Shown one piece after another: positions 44,644 through 53,420 of a stretch of DNA of 64,000 nucleotides (position 1 is the first letter of the stretch; every line of letters begins with the position of its first letter). Source of the DNA: an uncultured Polaribacter sp. GTDB taxonomy: Bacteria > Bacteroidota > Bacteroidia > Flavobacteriales > Flavobacteriaceae. Under the pieces are notes generated by a model, which was not told the origin of the DNA, ran no database searches, and was given only the letters and a program-made list of their open reading frames with translations. The stretch covers positions 1 to 64,000 of the forward strand of contig CANMHT010000007.1 in NCBI GenBank assembly GCA_947497755.1, in the 5' to 3' direction. Made by a program: the position numbers and the translations under genes.

Positions 44644-46848
44644 TTATTTTTGATTGTTAATTAAAGCTGCCTGAACATCTTTTACCTTAATATCTGTACC
44701 AAGTCTTTGTAAGTATGCAATAAGCGCTACAATTTCTCTGTTTCTCATCTCAACAAATGGTTTCCCATTATCTTGAGCATATTTCTTATCTGCTTCGTAA
44801 TTTTTAACAAAATCTGGATCTGCATATAAGTTCTTTTCAATAGCTGTTCCTTGTTCCAACATATGTTGTTGTGCATTCGCTATCTCTTCGTCAGTATAAG
44901 GTACTCCTAAAGAAACCATTGTTCTCATTTTACCTTCTGTAGACGATTTATCTAATTCATTTCTGATTAACCATTTGTATCCTGGCATAATAGAACCTGG
45001 AGAGGTACTTTGCGGGTCGTACATGTGGTTTAAGTGCCAACTATCAGAATATTTTGCTCCAATTCTATGTAAATCTGGCCCTGTTCTTTTAGATCCCCAT
45101 AAAAATGGATGATCGTATACAAACTCACCTGCTTTAGAGTATTCTCCATAACGCTCTACTTCAGATCTAAATGGACGAATCATTTGTGAGTGACATCCAA
45201 CACAACCTTCACGGATGTAAATATCTCTACCTTCTAATTCTAATGGAGTATATGGTTTTACACTACTAATTGTAGGTATATTAGATTTTACTAATAAGGT
45301 TGGAATAATCTGTACAATACCTCCAATTAAAATAGCAATAGTTGCATAAATAGTTAATTTAATAGGCTTACGCTCTAACCAAGTATGGTATCCTTCTCCT
45401 TTAGTTCTGTATTTAGAAACTTTTTCTAATGCTGGAGCTTCAGCTAAATCATCAGTAACTTCACTACCAGATCTAATTGTTTTAATAATATTATATAACA
45501 TTACAAAGGCTCCAAGGATAAATAAACTTCCTCCAATGGCACGCATCCAGTACATTGGGATAATTTCATTTACTGTTTCTAAGAAGTTTCCGTATGTTAA
45601 AGTACCATCAGGATTAAACTGTTTCCACATAGATGCCTGTACAAAACCTGCAACATACATTGGTAAAGCATATAAAATAATACCTAAAGTTCCAATCCAG
45701 AAGTGGAAATTTGCCAATCCTTTAGAGAATAATGTTGTTTTAAACATTCTTGGTACTAACCAATAAATCATACCAAAGGTTAAGAATCCATTCCATGCTA
45801 ATGCTCCAACGTGAACGTGGGCAATAATCCAATCACTAAAGTGTGCAATTGCATTTACATTTTTTAATGATAACATTGGTCCTTCAAAAGTTGCCATACC
45901 ATAACCAGTAATTGCAACTACCATAAATTTTAAAACAGGATCTGTTCTTACTTTATCCCAAGCACCACGAAGTGTTAATAATCCATTAATCATACCACCC
46001 CAAGATGGTGCAATTAACATAACAGAAAACGCAACTCCTAAATTTTGTGCCCAATCTGGTAACGCTGTATATAATAAGTGGTGAGGACCTGCCCAAATGT
46101 AAATAAAGATCAAAGACCAGAAGTGAACAATAGATAATCTATATGAATATACAGGTCTGTTTGCTGCTTTAGGTACAAAATAATACATCAATCCTAAGAA
46201 AGGTGTTGTTAAGAAAAAGGCTACGGCATTATGTCCGTACCACCATTGTACTAATGCATCTTGAACACCTGCATAAACAGAATAACTTTTTAAGAAGTTA
46301 ACTGGTAAAGACAAACTATTAAAGATATGCAATACTGCAACCGTTACAAAGGTTCCTAAATAGAACCAAATTGCTACATATAAATGTCTTTGTCTTCTTT
46401 GTAAGATGGTCCAAATCATGTTTACACCAAATGCAACCCAAACTAATGCGATAGCAATATCAATTGGCCATTCTAACTCAGCATACTCTTTAGAAGTTGT
46501 ATACCCTAAAGGTAATGTAATTGCTGCGGCTACAATGATTAACTGCCAACCCCAAAAGTTAAACTTACTTAAAAAATCGCTCGCCATTCTTGCTTTTAAC
46601 AAACGTTGAAGCGAGTAATAAACTCCTGCAAAAATTGCGTTTCCAACAAAGGCAAAAATTACTGCATTTGTATGCAATGGTCTTAAACGACCAAAACTCA
46701 ACCAAGAAATGTCATCGGTTAAATTTGGGAATAAGAACATAAAAGCTAGCAATAACCCTACAGAGAACCCTACTATTCCCCAAAGTAGTGTTGCGTAGAG
46801 AAATTTCTTTACGATTTTATTATCGTAATAAAATTGTTGCATTTCCAT
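44644..46848 (-). CDS. ccoNO: Fused cbb3-type cytochrome c oxidase subunits I and II (CcoN-CcoO)
   Basis: 734 aa. The first ~480 residues are the 12-helix heme-copper subunit CcoN (RPLHTNAVIFAFVGNA, WWYGHNAVAFFLTTPFLG, GPHHLLYTALPDW with the CuB histidines, and IIAHVHVGALAWNGFLTFGM with the heme histidines). After a linker and an anchor helix near 500-520, the CcoO cytochrome c domain follows with REGCVGCHSQM (CxxCH near 550) and methionine-containing SPGSIMPGYKW. Catalyses O2 reduction at low oxygen with proton pumping. The fusion is usual in Bacteroidota. It is the second gene after ccoS. Confidence 0.95.
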   Translation of the reverse strand: MEMQQFYYDNKIVKKFLYATLLWGIVGFSVGLLLAFMFLFPNLTDDISWLSFGRLRPLHTNAVIFAFVGNAIFAGVYYSLQRLLKARMASDFLSKFNFWGWQLIIVAAAITLPLGYTTSKEYAELEWPIDIAIALVWVAFGVNMIWTILQRRQRHLYVAIWFYLGTFVTVAVLHIFNSLSLPVNFLKSYSVYAGVQDALVQWWYGHNAVAFFLTTPFLGLMYYFVPKAANRPVYSYRLSIVHFWSLIFIYIWAGPHHLLYTALPDWAQNLGVAFSVMLIAPSWGGMINGLLTLRGAWDKVRTDPVLKFMVVAITGYGMATFEGPMLSLKNVNAIAHFSDWIIAHVHVGALAWNGFLTFGMIYWLVPRMFKTTLFSKGLANFHFWIGTLGIILYALPMYVAGFVQASMWKQFNPDGTLTYGNFLETVNEIIPMYWMRAIGGSLFILGAFVMLYNIIKTIRSGSEVTDDLAEAPALEKVSKYRTKGEGYHTWLERKPIKLTIYATIAILIGGIVQIIPTLLVKSNIPTISSVKPYTPLELEGRDIYIREGCVGCHSQMIRPFRSEVERYGEYSKAGEFVYDHPFLWGSKRTGPDLHRIGAKYSDSWHLNHMYDPQSTSPGSIMPGYKWLIRNELDKSSTEGKMRTMVSLGVPYTDEEIANAQQHMLEQGTAIEKNLYADPDFVKNYEADKKYAQDNGKPFVEMRNREIVALIAYLQRLGTDIKVKDVQAALINNQK

Positions 46849-46882
46849 AATTAGTGTGTATTAATATTTAATTTTTAATTGG

Positions 46883-47041
46883 TTAATTCTTTTCTTTTAC
46901 GATTTCATCATCAAAAAGCATACGAACAGATGGCGTATACGAATCATCGTATTGCCCTTTTCTTACCGAAAAAATAAATGCTATAAAAAAAACAATAGCC
47001 ACTAAGATGCTTAGTGTAAGTAGTAAATAAATAACGCTCAT
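46883..47041 (-). CDS. ccoS: CcoS-type cbb3 oxidase assembly protein
   Basis: 52 aa, short enough to be missed by automatic callers. One N-terminal membrane helix (MSVIYLLLTLSILVAIVFFIAFIF) and a conserved YDDSYTPSVRMLFDDE tail, the hallmark of CcoS, needed for cofactor (heme b/CuB) insertion into cbb3 oxidase. It is the first gene of the ccoS-NO-Q-P-G-H-tauE unit and has its own promoter with a Crp/Fnr-type box. Confidence 0.9.
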   Translation of the reverse strand: MSVIYLLLTLSILVAIVFFIAFIFSVRKGQYDDSYTPSVRMLFDDEIVKEKN

Positions 47042-47061
47042 ATCTTGCCTGATTTGAATTT

Positions 47062-47069
47062 CAAAATTA
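47062..47069 (-). promoter_or_regulatory. -7 box of the ccoS-ccoNOQPGH operon
   Basis: Minus-strand TAATTTTG, matching TAnnTTTG, 20 bp before the ccoS ATG. No -33 TTG at 17-23 bp; an activator box occupies that region. Confidence 0.6.
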
Positions 47070-47091
47070 CGATGACTCTATCTCAAAAAAT

Positions 47092-47105
47092 ATGACTTTT
47101 GTCAT
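47092..47105. promoter_or_regulatory. Crp/Fnr-type operator upstream of ccoS
   Basis: ATGAC-TTTT-GTCAT, a perfect inverted repeat with the 5-4-5 layout of Crp/Fnr sites. Its centre (47098.5) is 36.5 bp from the last G of the -7 box, about -42 from the predicted start. The half-site TGAC differs from the TGAT of the ccoI/fnr box. Confidence 0.6.
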
Positions 47106-47130
47106 GTTTTAAAACTTTTCTAAAAAACCT

Positions 47131-48492
47131 TTATATAGTCATAGAAAACAGCCTTGTTTCTGGTTTATTTTTTTGCAAATGCATATCAAACGCCATACAT
47201 ATATTTCTTACATAAGGCCTTGCATTCTCTGGAATTTCAATTCCATTATCATTTATAAATAATAAACCATCTTGAGCCATTTCAAACAATAGCTCGGTTT
47301 GCTTTTTTAAGTCAACAATTTCTTTTTCTTCTTCTTTCCAATTGGTAGTAAAATGGCACATGATATTTAAGATGTGCTGGCGTACAATTAGATCTTCTTC
47401 TGATAATAAGTGTCCTCTAAAAATAGGGATTTCTCCTTGATTTACCAATTTCTGATATTCTTTTACTGTTTTTACATTCTGTGCAAAAGCATACCAAGAA
47501 TCTGAAATTGAAGACATTCCTAAACCTATCATTAACTGGGTTTTATTAGCTGTATAACCCATAAAATTCCTGTGCAATGTTTTTTCTTGCGTTGCCATAT
47601 ATAATGAATCTGTTTTTAACGCAAAATGATCCATTCCAATTTCTACATATCCCATTTCAGAAAATAGTTGTTTCCCTATTTCATAGAGTTCTCTCTTCTG
47701 CTCATCTTTTGGTAAATCTTGTTCATTAAAACCTCTTTGTCCAACTCCTTTAACCCAAGGCACATGTGCATAACTGTAAAATGAAATTCTATCTGGTCTT
47801 AATTGATTCGTTTTTCGGATCGTTTCAATAACATTTTCTTTGGTTTGAAATGGTAACCCAAAAATCAGATCATGGCTTACTGAAGTATATCCAATTTCTC
47901 TTGCCCAATTAGTTACATTGGCAACATTTTCAAAAGGCTGAACTCTATGTATCGCTTTTTGAACTTCTGGATCGTAATCTTGTACTCCAAAACTAATTCT
48001 TGTAAACCCTAAATCGTACAAAGTTTGTAATTGCTCTTTGGTGGTATTATTAGGATGTCCTTCTAAACTAAACTCATGTTTTGGGTGTTTATCTGCTAAT
48101 TTAAATAAACCATCAATTAGTTTTTTTAATTGACTACTTGCAAAAAAAGTAGGAGTACCACCACCTAAGTGAATCTCTTTGATTATTGGCTTTTCATCTA
48201 CCAAATCAACATACAATTTCCACTCTTTTAAAACCGTATCAATATAATCTTCTTCTACCTCATGACGTTTGGTTATATGTTTATGACAGGCACAAAACGT
48301 ACACAAACTTTCACAAAAAGGTAAATGAATGTACAAACTGATTCCCTCTTCTAAATTTGACTCCTTAAATGATTTTTGAAAACTCGAAATCCAATCTTGT
48401 TTTGAGATTCCAGCTTTATTCCAATATGGTACAGTTGGATAACTTGTATATCGAGGCCCTGGAATATTATATTTCTGAATTAATGATGTCAT
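47131..48492 (-). CDS. hemN: Oxygen-independent coproporphyrinogen III dehydrogenase
   Basis: 453-aa radical SAM enzyme. C60-x3-C64-x2-C67-x-C69 (within FCESLCTFCACHK) is the HemN-specific cluster motif, and GGGTPTF and the HemN C-terminal domain follow. It oxidatively decarboxylates coproporphyrinogen III when oxygen is scarce, supplying heme for the cbb3 oxidase of the same locus. Third gene of the ccoI-deoD-hemN unit, 1 bp after deoD. Confidence 0.95.
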   Translation of the reverse strand: MTSLIQKYNIPGPRYTSYPTVPYWNKAGISKQDWISSFQKSFKESNLEEGISLYIHLPFCESLCTFCACHKHITKRHEVEEDYIDTVLKEWKLYVDLVDEKPIIKEIHLGGGTPTFFASSQLKKLIDGLFKLADKHPKHEFSLEGHPNNTTKEQLQTLYDLGFTRISFGVQDYDPEVQKAIHRVQPFENVANVTNWAREIGYTSVSHDLIFGLPFQTKENVIETIRKTNQLRPDRISFYSYAHVPWVKGVGQRGFNEQDLPKDEQKRELYEIGKQLFSEMGYVEIGMDHFALKTDSLYMATQEKTLHRNFMGYTANKTQLMIGLGMSSISDSWYAFAQNVKTVKEYQKLVNQGEIPIFRGHLLSEEDLIVRQHILNIMCHFTTNWKEEEKEIVDLKKQTELLFEMAQDGLLFINDNGIEIPENARPYVRNICMAFDMHLQKNKPETRLFSMTI

Positions 48493-48493
48493 A

Positions 48494-49192
48494 TTAAATT
48501 GTATCTAATGCAATTAGTACCATTTCTTTAAATGTATTTTCTCTTTCTTCTGCTGTAGTTCTTTCTTTAGTGACAAGACTGTCAGAAATGGTTAAAATAG
48601 ACAGTGCATTTACATTGTGTTTAGCAGCTGCAGTATATAAACCTGCTGTTTCCATTTCTACACAAAGCACTCCAAATTCTGCCCAATGTTTATAATCTTC
48701 AAAGTTGTCTGTATAAAATTCATCTGAGCTTAATACATTTCCAGCTTTGATTGGGATATTCATTTCTTTAGCAGCATTTACAGCCTTATTAAAAAGCTCA
48801 AAACTGGCAGTTGGCGCATAACTTGCTCCATGAAATCGTTGTGCATTAATACCAGAAGTAGTAGATCCTGCCATTGCCAATACAATATCTCTTATTTTCA
48901 CTTCTTTTTGATATGATCCAGCTGAGCCTACACGAATTAAGTTCTTTACTCCAAATTGTGTTATTAATTCATTAGCATAAATTAAAGCAGACGGAATTCC
49001 CATTCCTGTTCCTTGTACAGACACTCTTTTTCCTTTATAAGTTCCGGTAAAACCTAACATTCCTCTTACTTTATTATAGCAAACTACATCTTCTAGAAAA
49101 GTATCTGCAATCCATTTGGCTCTTAATGGATCTCCTGGTAATAAGATTGTTTCTGCTACATCTCCTTTTTTGGCATCAATATGTACACTCAT
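48494..49192 (-). CDS. deoD: Purine-nucleoside phosphorylase DeoD
   Basis: 232 aa. [34 protein letters not shown] at the start, [27 protein letters not shown] and [13 protein letters not shown] are standard hexameric PNP motifs. It phosphorolyses purine nucleosides. It sits between ccoI (4 bp) and hemN (1 bp); a metabolic link to microaerobic respiration is not evident, so it is probably a passenger or co-regulated salvage enzyme. Confidence 0.96.
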   Translation of the reverse strand: MSVHIDAKKGDVAETILLPGDPLRAKWIADTFLEDVVCYNKVRGMLGFTGTYKGKRVSVQGTGMGIPSALIYANELITQFGVKNLIRVGSAGSYQKEVKIRDIVLAMAGSTTSGINAQRFHGASYAPTASFELFNKAVNAAKEMNIPIKAGNVLSSDEFYTDNFEDYKHWAEFGVLCVEMETAGLYTAAAKHNVNALSILTISDSLVTKERTTAEERENTFKEMVLIALDTI

Positions 49193-49196
49193 AATT

Positions 49197-51575
49197 TTAT
49201 TTTTTTAGTTTTTTACCCAAAATATTGGTCATAATTGTTGTAAACACAACAATAGTTATTGAACTTAATGGCATTAATATGGCTGCTATTACTGGTAATA
49301 ATTGTCCAGTTACAGCAAAATACAACCCAACAGCATTATAGCATAAAGACAAAATAAAACTGTATTTTATAATTCTTATAGCCTTTTTAGAAAGCTGCAT
49401 ATAAGTTGCTATATTTTTAAATTTATCGGCATCTAAAATGGCATCACAAGCGGGAGAAAATACATTGATATTTTCTGACAAAGCAATTCCTACATCACTT
49501 TGTGCCAATGCTCCTGCATCATTTAATCCATCTCCAACCATCATTACTTTTTTACCTGTATTCTGTAATTTTTCTATATAAGCAAGTTTATCTTCTGGTT
49601 TTTGATTAAATAGATAGTTTACTTTTTTAGGTAAAAGTTTTGATAAATATTCTTTTTCTCCTTCATTATCTCCAGATAAAATTGACAAATTGAACTCTTC
49701 TTTTAAATCTAAAAATAACTGTTGCATGTTTTCTCTATAAGCATTTTTAAAAACATACTTTCCATAATATTGGTTATTAATACTGATATGAATTGCTGTT
49801 TCAAAAAAAGCATTTTCAGTTTGTTGGCCAACAAAAGATTGGGAACCTATTTTTATTTTACAGTTATTTATTGTTGCCTCTATTCCTTTTCCTAACAATT
49901 CAATATAAGAAGTTAATCCTATTTTCTTTGTTGTTTCAAACGATTCATAAAGCATTCTACTTAAAGGATGATTTGATACTCTAACTACATTTTGAATATT
50001 TGTTTTCTCTTCTACACTCATCTCTTTACCAAAATAATTAATGGTATTGTTTTTAGTAGAAGTTAAGGTTCCTGTTTTATCAAAAATAATGGTATCTATT
50101 GTGGCCATTTTTTCAATGACAGAAGCATTTTTCAAATAGAATTTTTTCTTTCCAAGAATACGTAATAGATTTCCTAATGTAAAAGGAGCTGCCAATGCAA
50201 TTGCACAAGGACAAGCAATAATTAACACTGCTGTAAATACATTTAATGCTTTACTCGAATCAGCATATAACCAAAATAATGTAGCAATAATTGCTATAGA
50301 CAATACATAAATGGTAAAGCGTTTACTAATTGTATCTGTTAATGTTTTAAATTTTGATGCATTGGTGTCATTAAAAACATCATTACTCCACAATTGTGTT
50401 AAATAACTTTGAGAAACAGATTTTAATACCTCCATTTCAATAATTCCATTCAACTGTTTTCCTCCTGCAAAAATTTTATCTCCTGAAACTTTTTCTACTG
50501 CCACAGATTCTCCTGTTACAAAACTATAATCTATACTTGTTCTTTTAGAAATTAGTACTCCGTCTACTGGAATCAATTCTTGATTTCTAATGAGTAATCG
50601 ATCTCCTTTTTTTACATCATATATCTGAATATTTTCTTCTTTTTTATCGTCTGATATTTTAGTTACAGCAATAGGAAAATAGGATTTAAAATCTCTTTCA
50701 AACGATAAAAAACTATAGGTTTTTTGCTGAAAAAATTTCCCTATCAATAAAAAGAAAACCAGTCCTGTTAAACTATCAAAAAAACCTGTTCCTAAATCAA
50801 AAATAATTTCAATACTACTTCTAATAAATAATACCGAAACTCCCAAAGCAATAGGAACATCTATATTTAAAATCTTAGATCTTAATCCTTTGTATGCAGA
50901 AATAAAATAACCTTTGGCAGAATAAAAAACTACGGGTAGTGAAAAACTAAACATGAGCCATCTAAAAACGTGTTTATATTGCTCTAGCCAAAATTCATTC
51001 ACTTCAAAATATTCTGGAAAAGACAAAAACATCACATTACCAAAAGCAAAACCTGCAATAGCTAATTGATATAATAGTGTTCTATCTACTTTCTTTTTTC
51101 CTACTTCGTAATCCTCTAAACTAATATAAGGTTCGTATCCAATAGAGCTTAATAATAAAACCAACTCTTTTAGGCTCATTTTTTCAGCATCATAGGTTAC
51201 ACGAATTGTTTTCTTTGGAAAATTAACCTGAGAAGCAATGATGTTTTTTTGAAGCTTGTGTAGATTTTCTAAAATCCAAATACAAGAACTACAATGAATA
51301 TGCGGAATATATAATGATACAACTTGTTTGTTATTATCATCAAATTCTAAAAGTTTTTTTACAATCTTTTCGTTTTCTAAAAAGTCGTATTTGCCCTGTA
51401 TTTCTTCTGGAATTGCTCCAGGATTACTCTCTAAATCGTAATAACAAGTTAAGTCGTTTTCAGAAAAGATTTCAAAAACGGTTTTACAGCCATTACAACA
51501 GAAGTATTTTTCTTCTACTGCAATTGACTTATTATCACACACATTACCACAATGGTAACATAATAAATCGTTCAT
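49197..51575 (-). CDS. ccoI: CcoI/FixI-type copper P1B-ATPase
   Basis: 792 aa. An N-terminal Cys-rich metal-binding region (CYHCGNVC...[13 protein letters not shown]), an HMA-like domain with HCSSC (about 93-97), membrane helices, the TGES actuator motif, CPCAIAL in the transport helix, the phosphorylation motif DKTGTLT and [12 protein letters not shown]. It exports Cu+ to the periplasm for the CuB centre of cbb3 oxidase. The extended N-terminal domain is typical of FixI. It is transcribed divergently from fnr, with a Fnr-like box between. Confidence 0.93.
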   Translation of the reverse strand: MNDLLCYHCGNVCDNKSIAVEEKYFCCNGCKTVFEIFSENDLTCYYDLESNPGAIPEEIQGKYDFLENEKIVKKLLEFDDNNKQVVSLYIPHIHCSSCIWILENLHKLQKNIIASQVNFPKKTIRVTYDAEKMSLKELVLLLSSIGYEPYISLEDYEVGKKKVDRTLLYQLAIAGFAFGNVMFLSFPEYFEVNEFWLEQYKHVFRWLMFSFSLPVVFYSAKGYFISAYKGLRSKILNIDVPIALGVSVLFIRSSIEIIFDLGTGFFDSLTGLVFFLLIGKFFQQKTYSFLSFERDFKSYFPIAVTKISDDKKEENIQIYDVKKGDRLLIRNQELIPVDGVLISKRTSIDYSFVTGESVAVEKVSGDKIFAGGKQLNGIIEMEVLKSVSQSYLTQLWSNDVFNDTNASKFKTLTDTISKRFTIYVLSIAIIATLFWLYADSSKALNVFTAVLIIACPCAIALAAPFTLGNLLRILGKKKFYLKNASVIEKMATIDTIIFDKTGTLTSTKNNTINYFGKEMSVEEKTNIQNVVRVSNHPLSRMLYESFETTKKIGLTSYIELLGKGIEATINNCKIKIGSQSFVGQQTENAFFETAIHISINNQYYGKYVFKNAYRENMQQLFLDLKEEFNLSILSGDNEGEKEYLSKLLPKKVNYLFNQKPEDKLAYIEKLQNTGKKVMMVGDGLNDAGALAQSDVGIALSENINVFSPACDAILDADKFKNIATYMQLSKKAIRIIKYSFILSLCYNAVGLYFAVTGQLLPVIAAILMPLSSITIVVFTTIMTNILGKKLKK

Positions 51576-51600
51576 AATTATTTACTCTAAATGCCTGGCA

Positions 51601-51608
51601 CAAAGTTC
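51601..51608 (-). promoter_or_regulatory. Probable -7 box of ccoI-deoD-hemN
   Basis: Minus-strand GAACTTTG, one mismatch from TAnnTTTG. It is accepted because its distance to the Fnr-like box (36.5 bp from box centre to last G) is identical to two other promoters in the window. Leader of about 20 nt. Confidence 0.45.
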
Positions 51609-51631
51609 TAAGATAAGTTTATTTTAAAATA

Positions 51632-51643
51632 TGATAATTATCA
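51632..51643. promoter_or_regulatory. Fnr-like box between ccoI and fnr
   Basis: TGATAATTATCA, a perfect 12-bp palindrome (TGAT-N4-ATCA), the Fnr/Anr core. Centre 51637.5, near -42 for ccoI and near -28 for fnr (TSS ~51666), a placement that could activate ccoI and repress or tune fnr. Confidence 0.65.
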
Positions 51644-51652
51644 GTTTTTCAG

Positions 51653-51660
51653 TATATTTG
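51653..51660 (+). promoter_or_regulatory. -7 box of fnr
   Basis: TATATTTG matches TAnnTTTG, 21 bp before the ATG at 51682. The Fnr-like box covers the region where a -33 TTG would be expected. Confidence 0.55.
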
Positions 51661-51681
51661 AATTGAGCAAAAAAAATATCA

Positions 51682-52368
51682 ATGGGCAAGTGCGAACAGT
51701 GTATCGTTAGACAATTAAACTCTTTAAAATCTTTAACTAAAGAAGAACTCGTAAGAATTTCTGCTTGTAAAACTTCTCGATTTGTAAAAAAAGGAGAAGT
51801 CATTTTTGATGAAGGAGAACATTTAAATGGTGTTTATTGTATTAGTGAAGGAATTTGTAAGGTCTCTAAAATGAGTTCTAATGGTAGAGATCAAATTATT
51901 CATTTAGTAAAAAAGGGTGATATTTTAGGAGAACGTAGCTTAATAAATGATGAAGTTGCAAACTTAAAAGCTACTGCTATTAATGATATGGAAATCTGTT
52001 TTATTCCAAGAGATGAAATCATTAATGACTTAGAGAAAAATCCAGATTTTACCATGAGTATTTTAAAAGATTTGGCTTCCTCTTTAAAAAGTGCAGACAA
52101 TGTAATAGTTGACATGGCACAAAAAACTGTAAAACAACGTTTGGCAGAAATGCTTATCAACTTAGAAAACAGGTTTGGTCATGATGAGGACAATGTCTTA
52201 AACATACATCTTTCTAGAGAAGATATTGCTAATATAATTGGTACAGCTACAGAATCTGCTATTCGATTGTTATCTGAATTTAAAAAAGAAGGAGTTATTA
52301 AAGTAAAAGGAAAAAACATTTCTCTGATTAGCATTCCAAAGCTTAAAAAGATTGCTCAAGGATTTTAA
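51682..52368 (+). CDS. Fnr-type Crp/Fnr family regulator
   Basis: 228 aa: an N-terminal sensor with Cys at 4, 7, 29, 53, 59 and 106, a cNMP-like beta-roll, dimer helix (about 120-150) and a C-terminal HTH (178-203). In C4-x2-C7 plus C29 a Fe-S cluster like that of Fnr is possible but the spacing differs from E. coli. The recognition helix TESAIRLLSEF keeps the Glu (E191) and Arg (R195) that read the TGA core in Fnr; the Ser between them in Fnr is Ile here. Divergent from ccoI and probably the regulator of the cco genes. PlsC follows after 5 bp. Confidence 0.88.
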   Translation: MGKCEQCIVRQLNSLKSLTKEELVRISACKTSRFVKKGEVIFDEGEHLNGVYCISEGICKVSKMSSNGRDQIIHLVKKGDILGERSLINDEVANLKATAINDMEICFIPRDEIINDLEKNPDFTMSILKDLASSLKSADNVIVDMAQKTVKQRLAEMLINLENRFGHDEDNVLNIHLSREDIANIIGTATESAIRLLSEFKKEGVIKVKGKNISLISIPKLKKIAQGF

Positions 52369-52373
52369 CCCTA

Positions 52374-53420
52374 TTGCTTTTGAAAAAACTCTGGTATTCT
52401 TTTTTTAAAATATTTATACAAACAGGCTTATTTTTTTATACCAAAAGAATAAAAATTGTAGGTAAAGAACATATCCCTAAAAAAGGTGCTGTACTTTTTG
52501 CTGTAAATCACCCCAACGGATTACTTGACCCTTTAGTAGTTACTACAAATACACCTAGAGTTACTCATTATTTAGTTAGAGCAGCGATTTTTAAAAAACC
52601 AATTGTAAAAAAACTACTTGCTACTTTAAATCTCATGCCTATTTATAGAATAAGAGATGGAGTTAAAGAACTCTCTAAAAATACAGCGGTTTTTAATGAC
52701 TGTTTTGAAATTTTAAACAAACAAAGCGCTTTGATGATTTTTCCTGAAGGAAGTCACGACAGAAGAAGAACAATTAGACCAATTAGTAAAGGGTTTACCA
52801 GAATTTTATTTGGAGCTATAGACAAATATCCTGATTTAAAAATTACAATTATTCCTGTTGGAGTTAGCTATCAAAACTCTAGCAGTTTTCCTTCAAAAGT
52901 TGCCATTCACTATGGGAAACCCATCTTAGCTAATGATTTGTATAACCCAAAGGAAATCAATCATTCTATTAACTCAATTAAAGAAGCAGTTTCTCTACAA
53001 TTAAAACAGCTTTCTGTTCATATTCCTTATGATGAAAATTACGAACACATTTTAGAAAAGTTGAATAATAGTAATGTTGATTTTACAAATGTTACTGCAG
53101 TAAATAAAAGTATAAAAAAACAAGTATTTAAAAATTACAAAGCTCCTATTAATTTCGGAATCATTTTTAAATTTTTATTTATTTTAAACAGCTTAGTTCC
53201 CTGGACACTTTGGAAACTAGTTAAAACAAAAATTGACGAAATTGAATTTATTGACACTTTTAGATTTGGGTTTACAATTAGTGTTTTCCCTATCTGTTAT
53301 TTACTGCAAAGTGCCGTAGTATATTCTTTTTACACAATTGAAATTGCAGGTGTTTACCTAGCTACAAGTTTAATAATTGCACTTCTTTATAGCAAAACTT
53401 CAGCTACTCCTTCAGAATAG
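52374..53420 (+). CDS. 1-acyl-sn-glycerol-3-phosphate acyltransferase (PlsC-like)
   Basis: 348 aa. NHPNGLLD (HxxxxD acyltransferase motif), then FPEGSHDRRR and IPVGVSYQ; two membrane segments near the C-terminus (about 262-285 and 300-340). It transfers an acyl chain to a lyso-phospholipid or glycerol-phosphate acceptor at the inner membrane; the substrate is not certain. The start is TTG: 52374 as used here, or 52380 giving MKKLWYSFF; no ATG is available. The gene probably shares the fnr transcript. It overlaps the convergent GH3 gene by 17 bp. Confidence 0.85.
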   Translation: MLLKKLWYSFFKIFIQTGLFFYTKRIKIVGKEHIPKKGAVLFAVNHPNGLLDPLVVTTNTPRVTHYLVRAAIFKKPIVKKLLATLNLMPIYRIRDGVKELSKNTAVFNDCFEILNKQSALMIFPEGSHDRRRTIRPISKGFTRILFGAIDKYPDLKITIIPVGVSYQNSSSFPSKVAIHYGKPILANDLYNPKEINHSINSIKEAVSLQLKQLSVHIPYDENYEHILEKLNNSNVDFTNVTAVNKSIKKQVFKNYKAPINFGIIFKFLFILNSLVPWTLWKLVKTKIDEIEFIDTFRFGFTISVFPICYLLQSAVVYSFYTIEIAGVYLATSLIIALLYSKTSATPSE

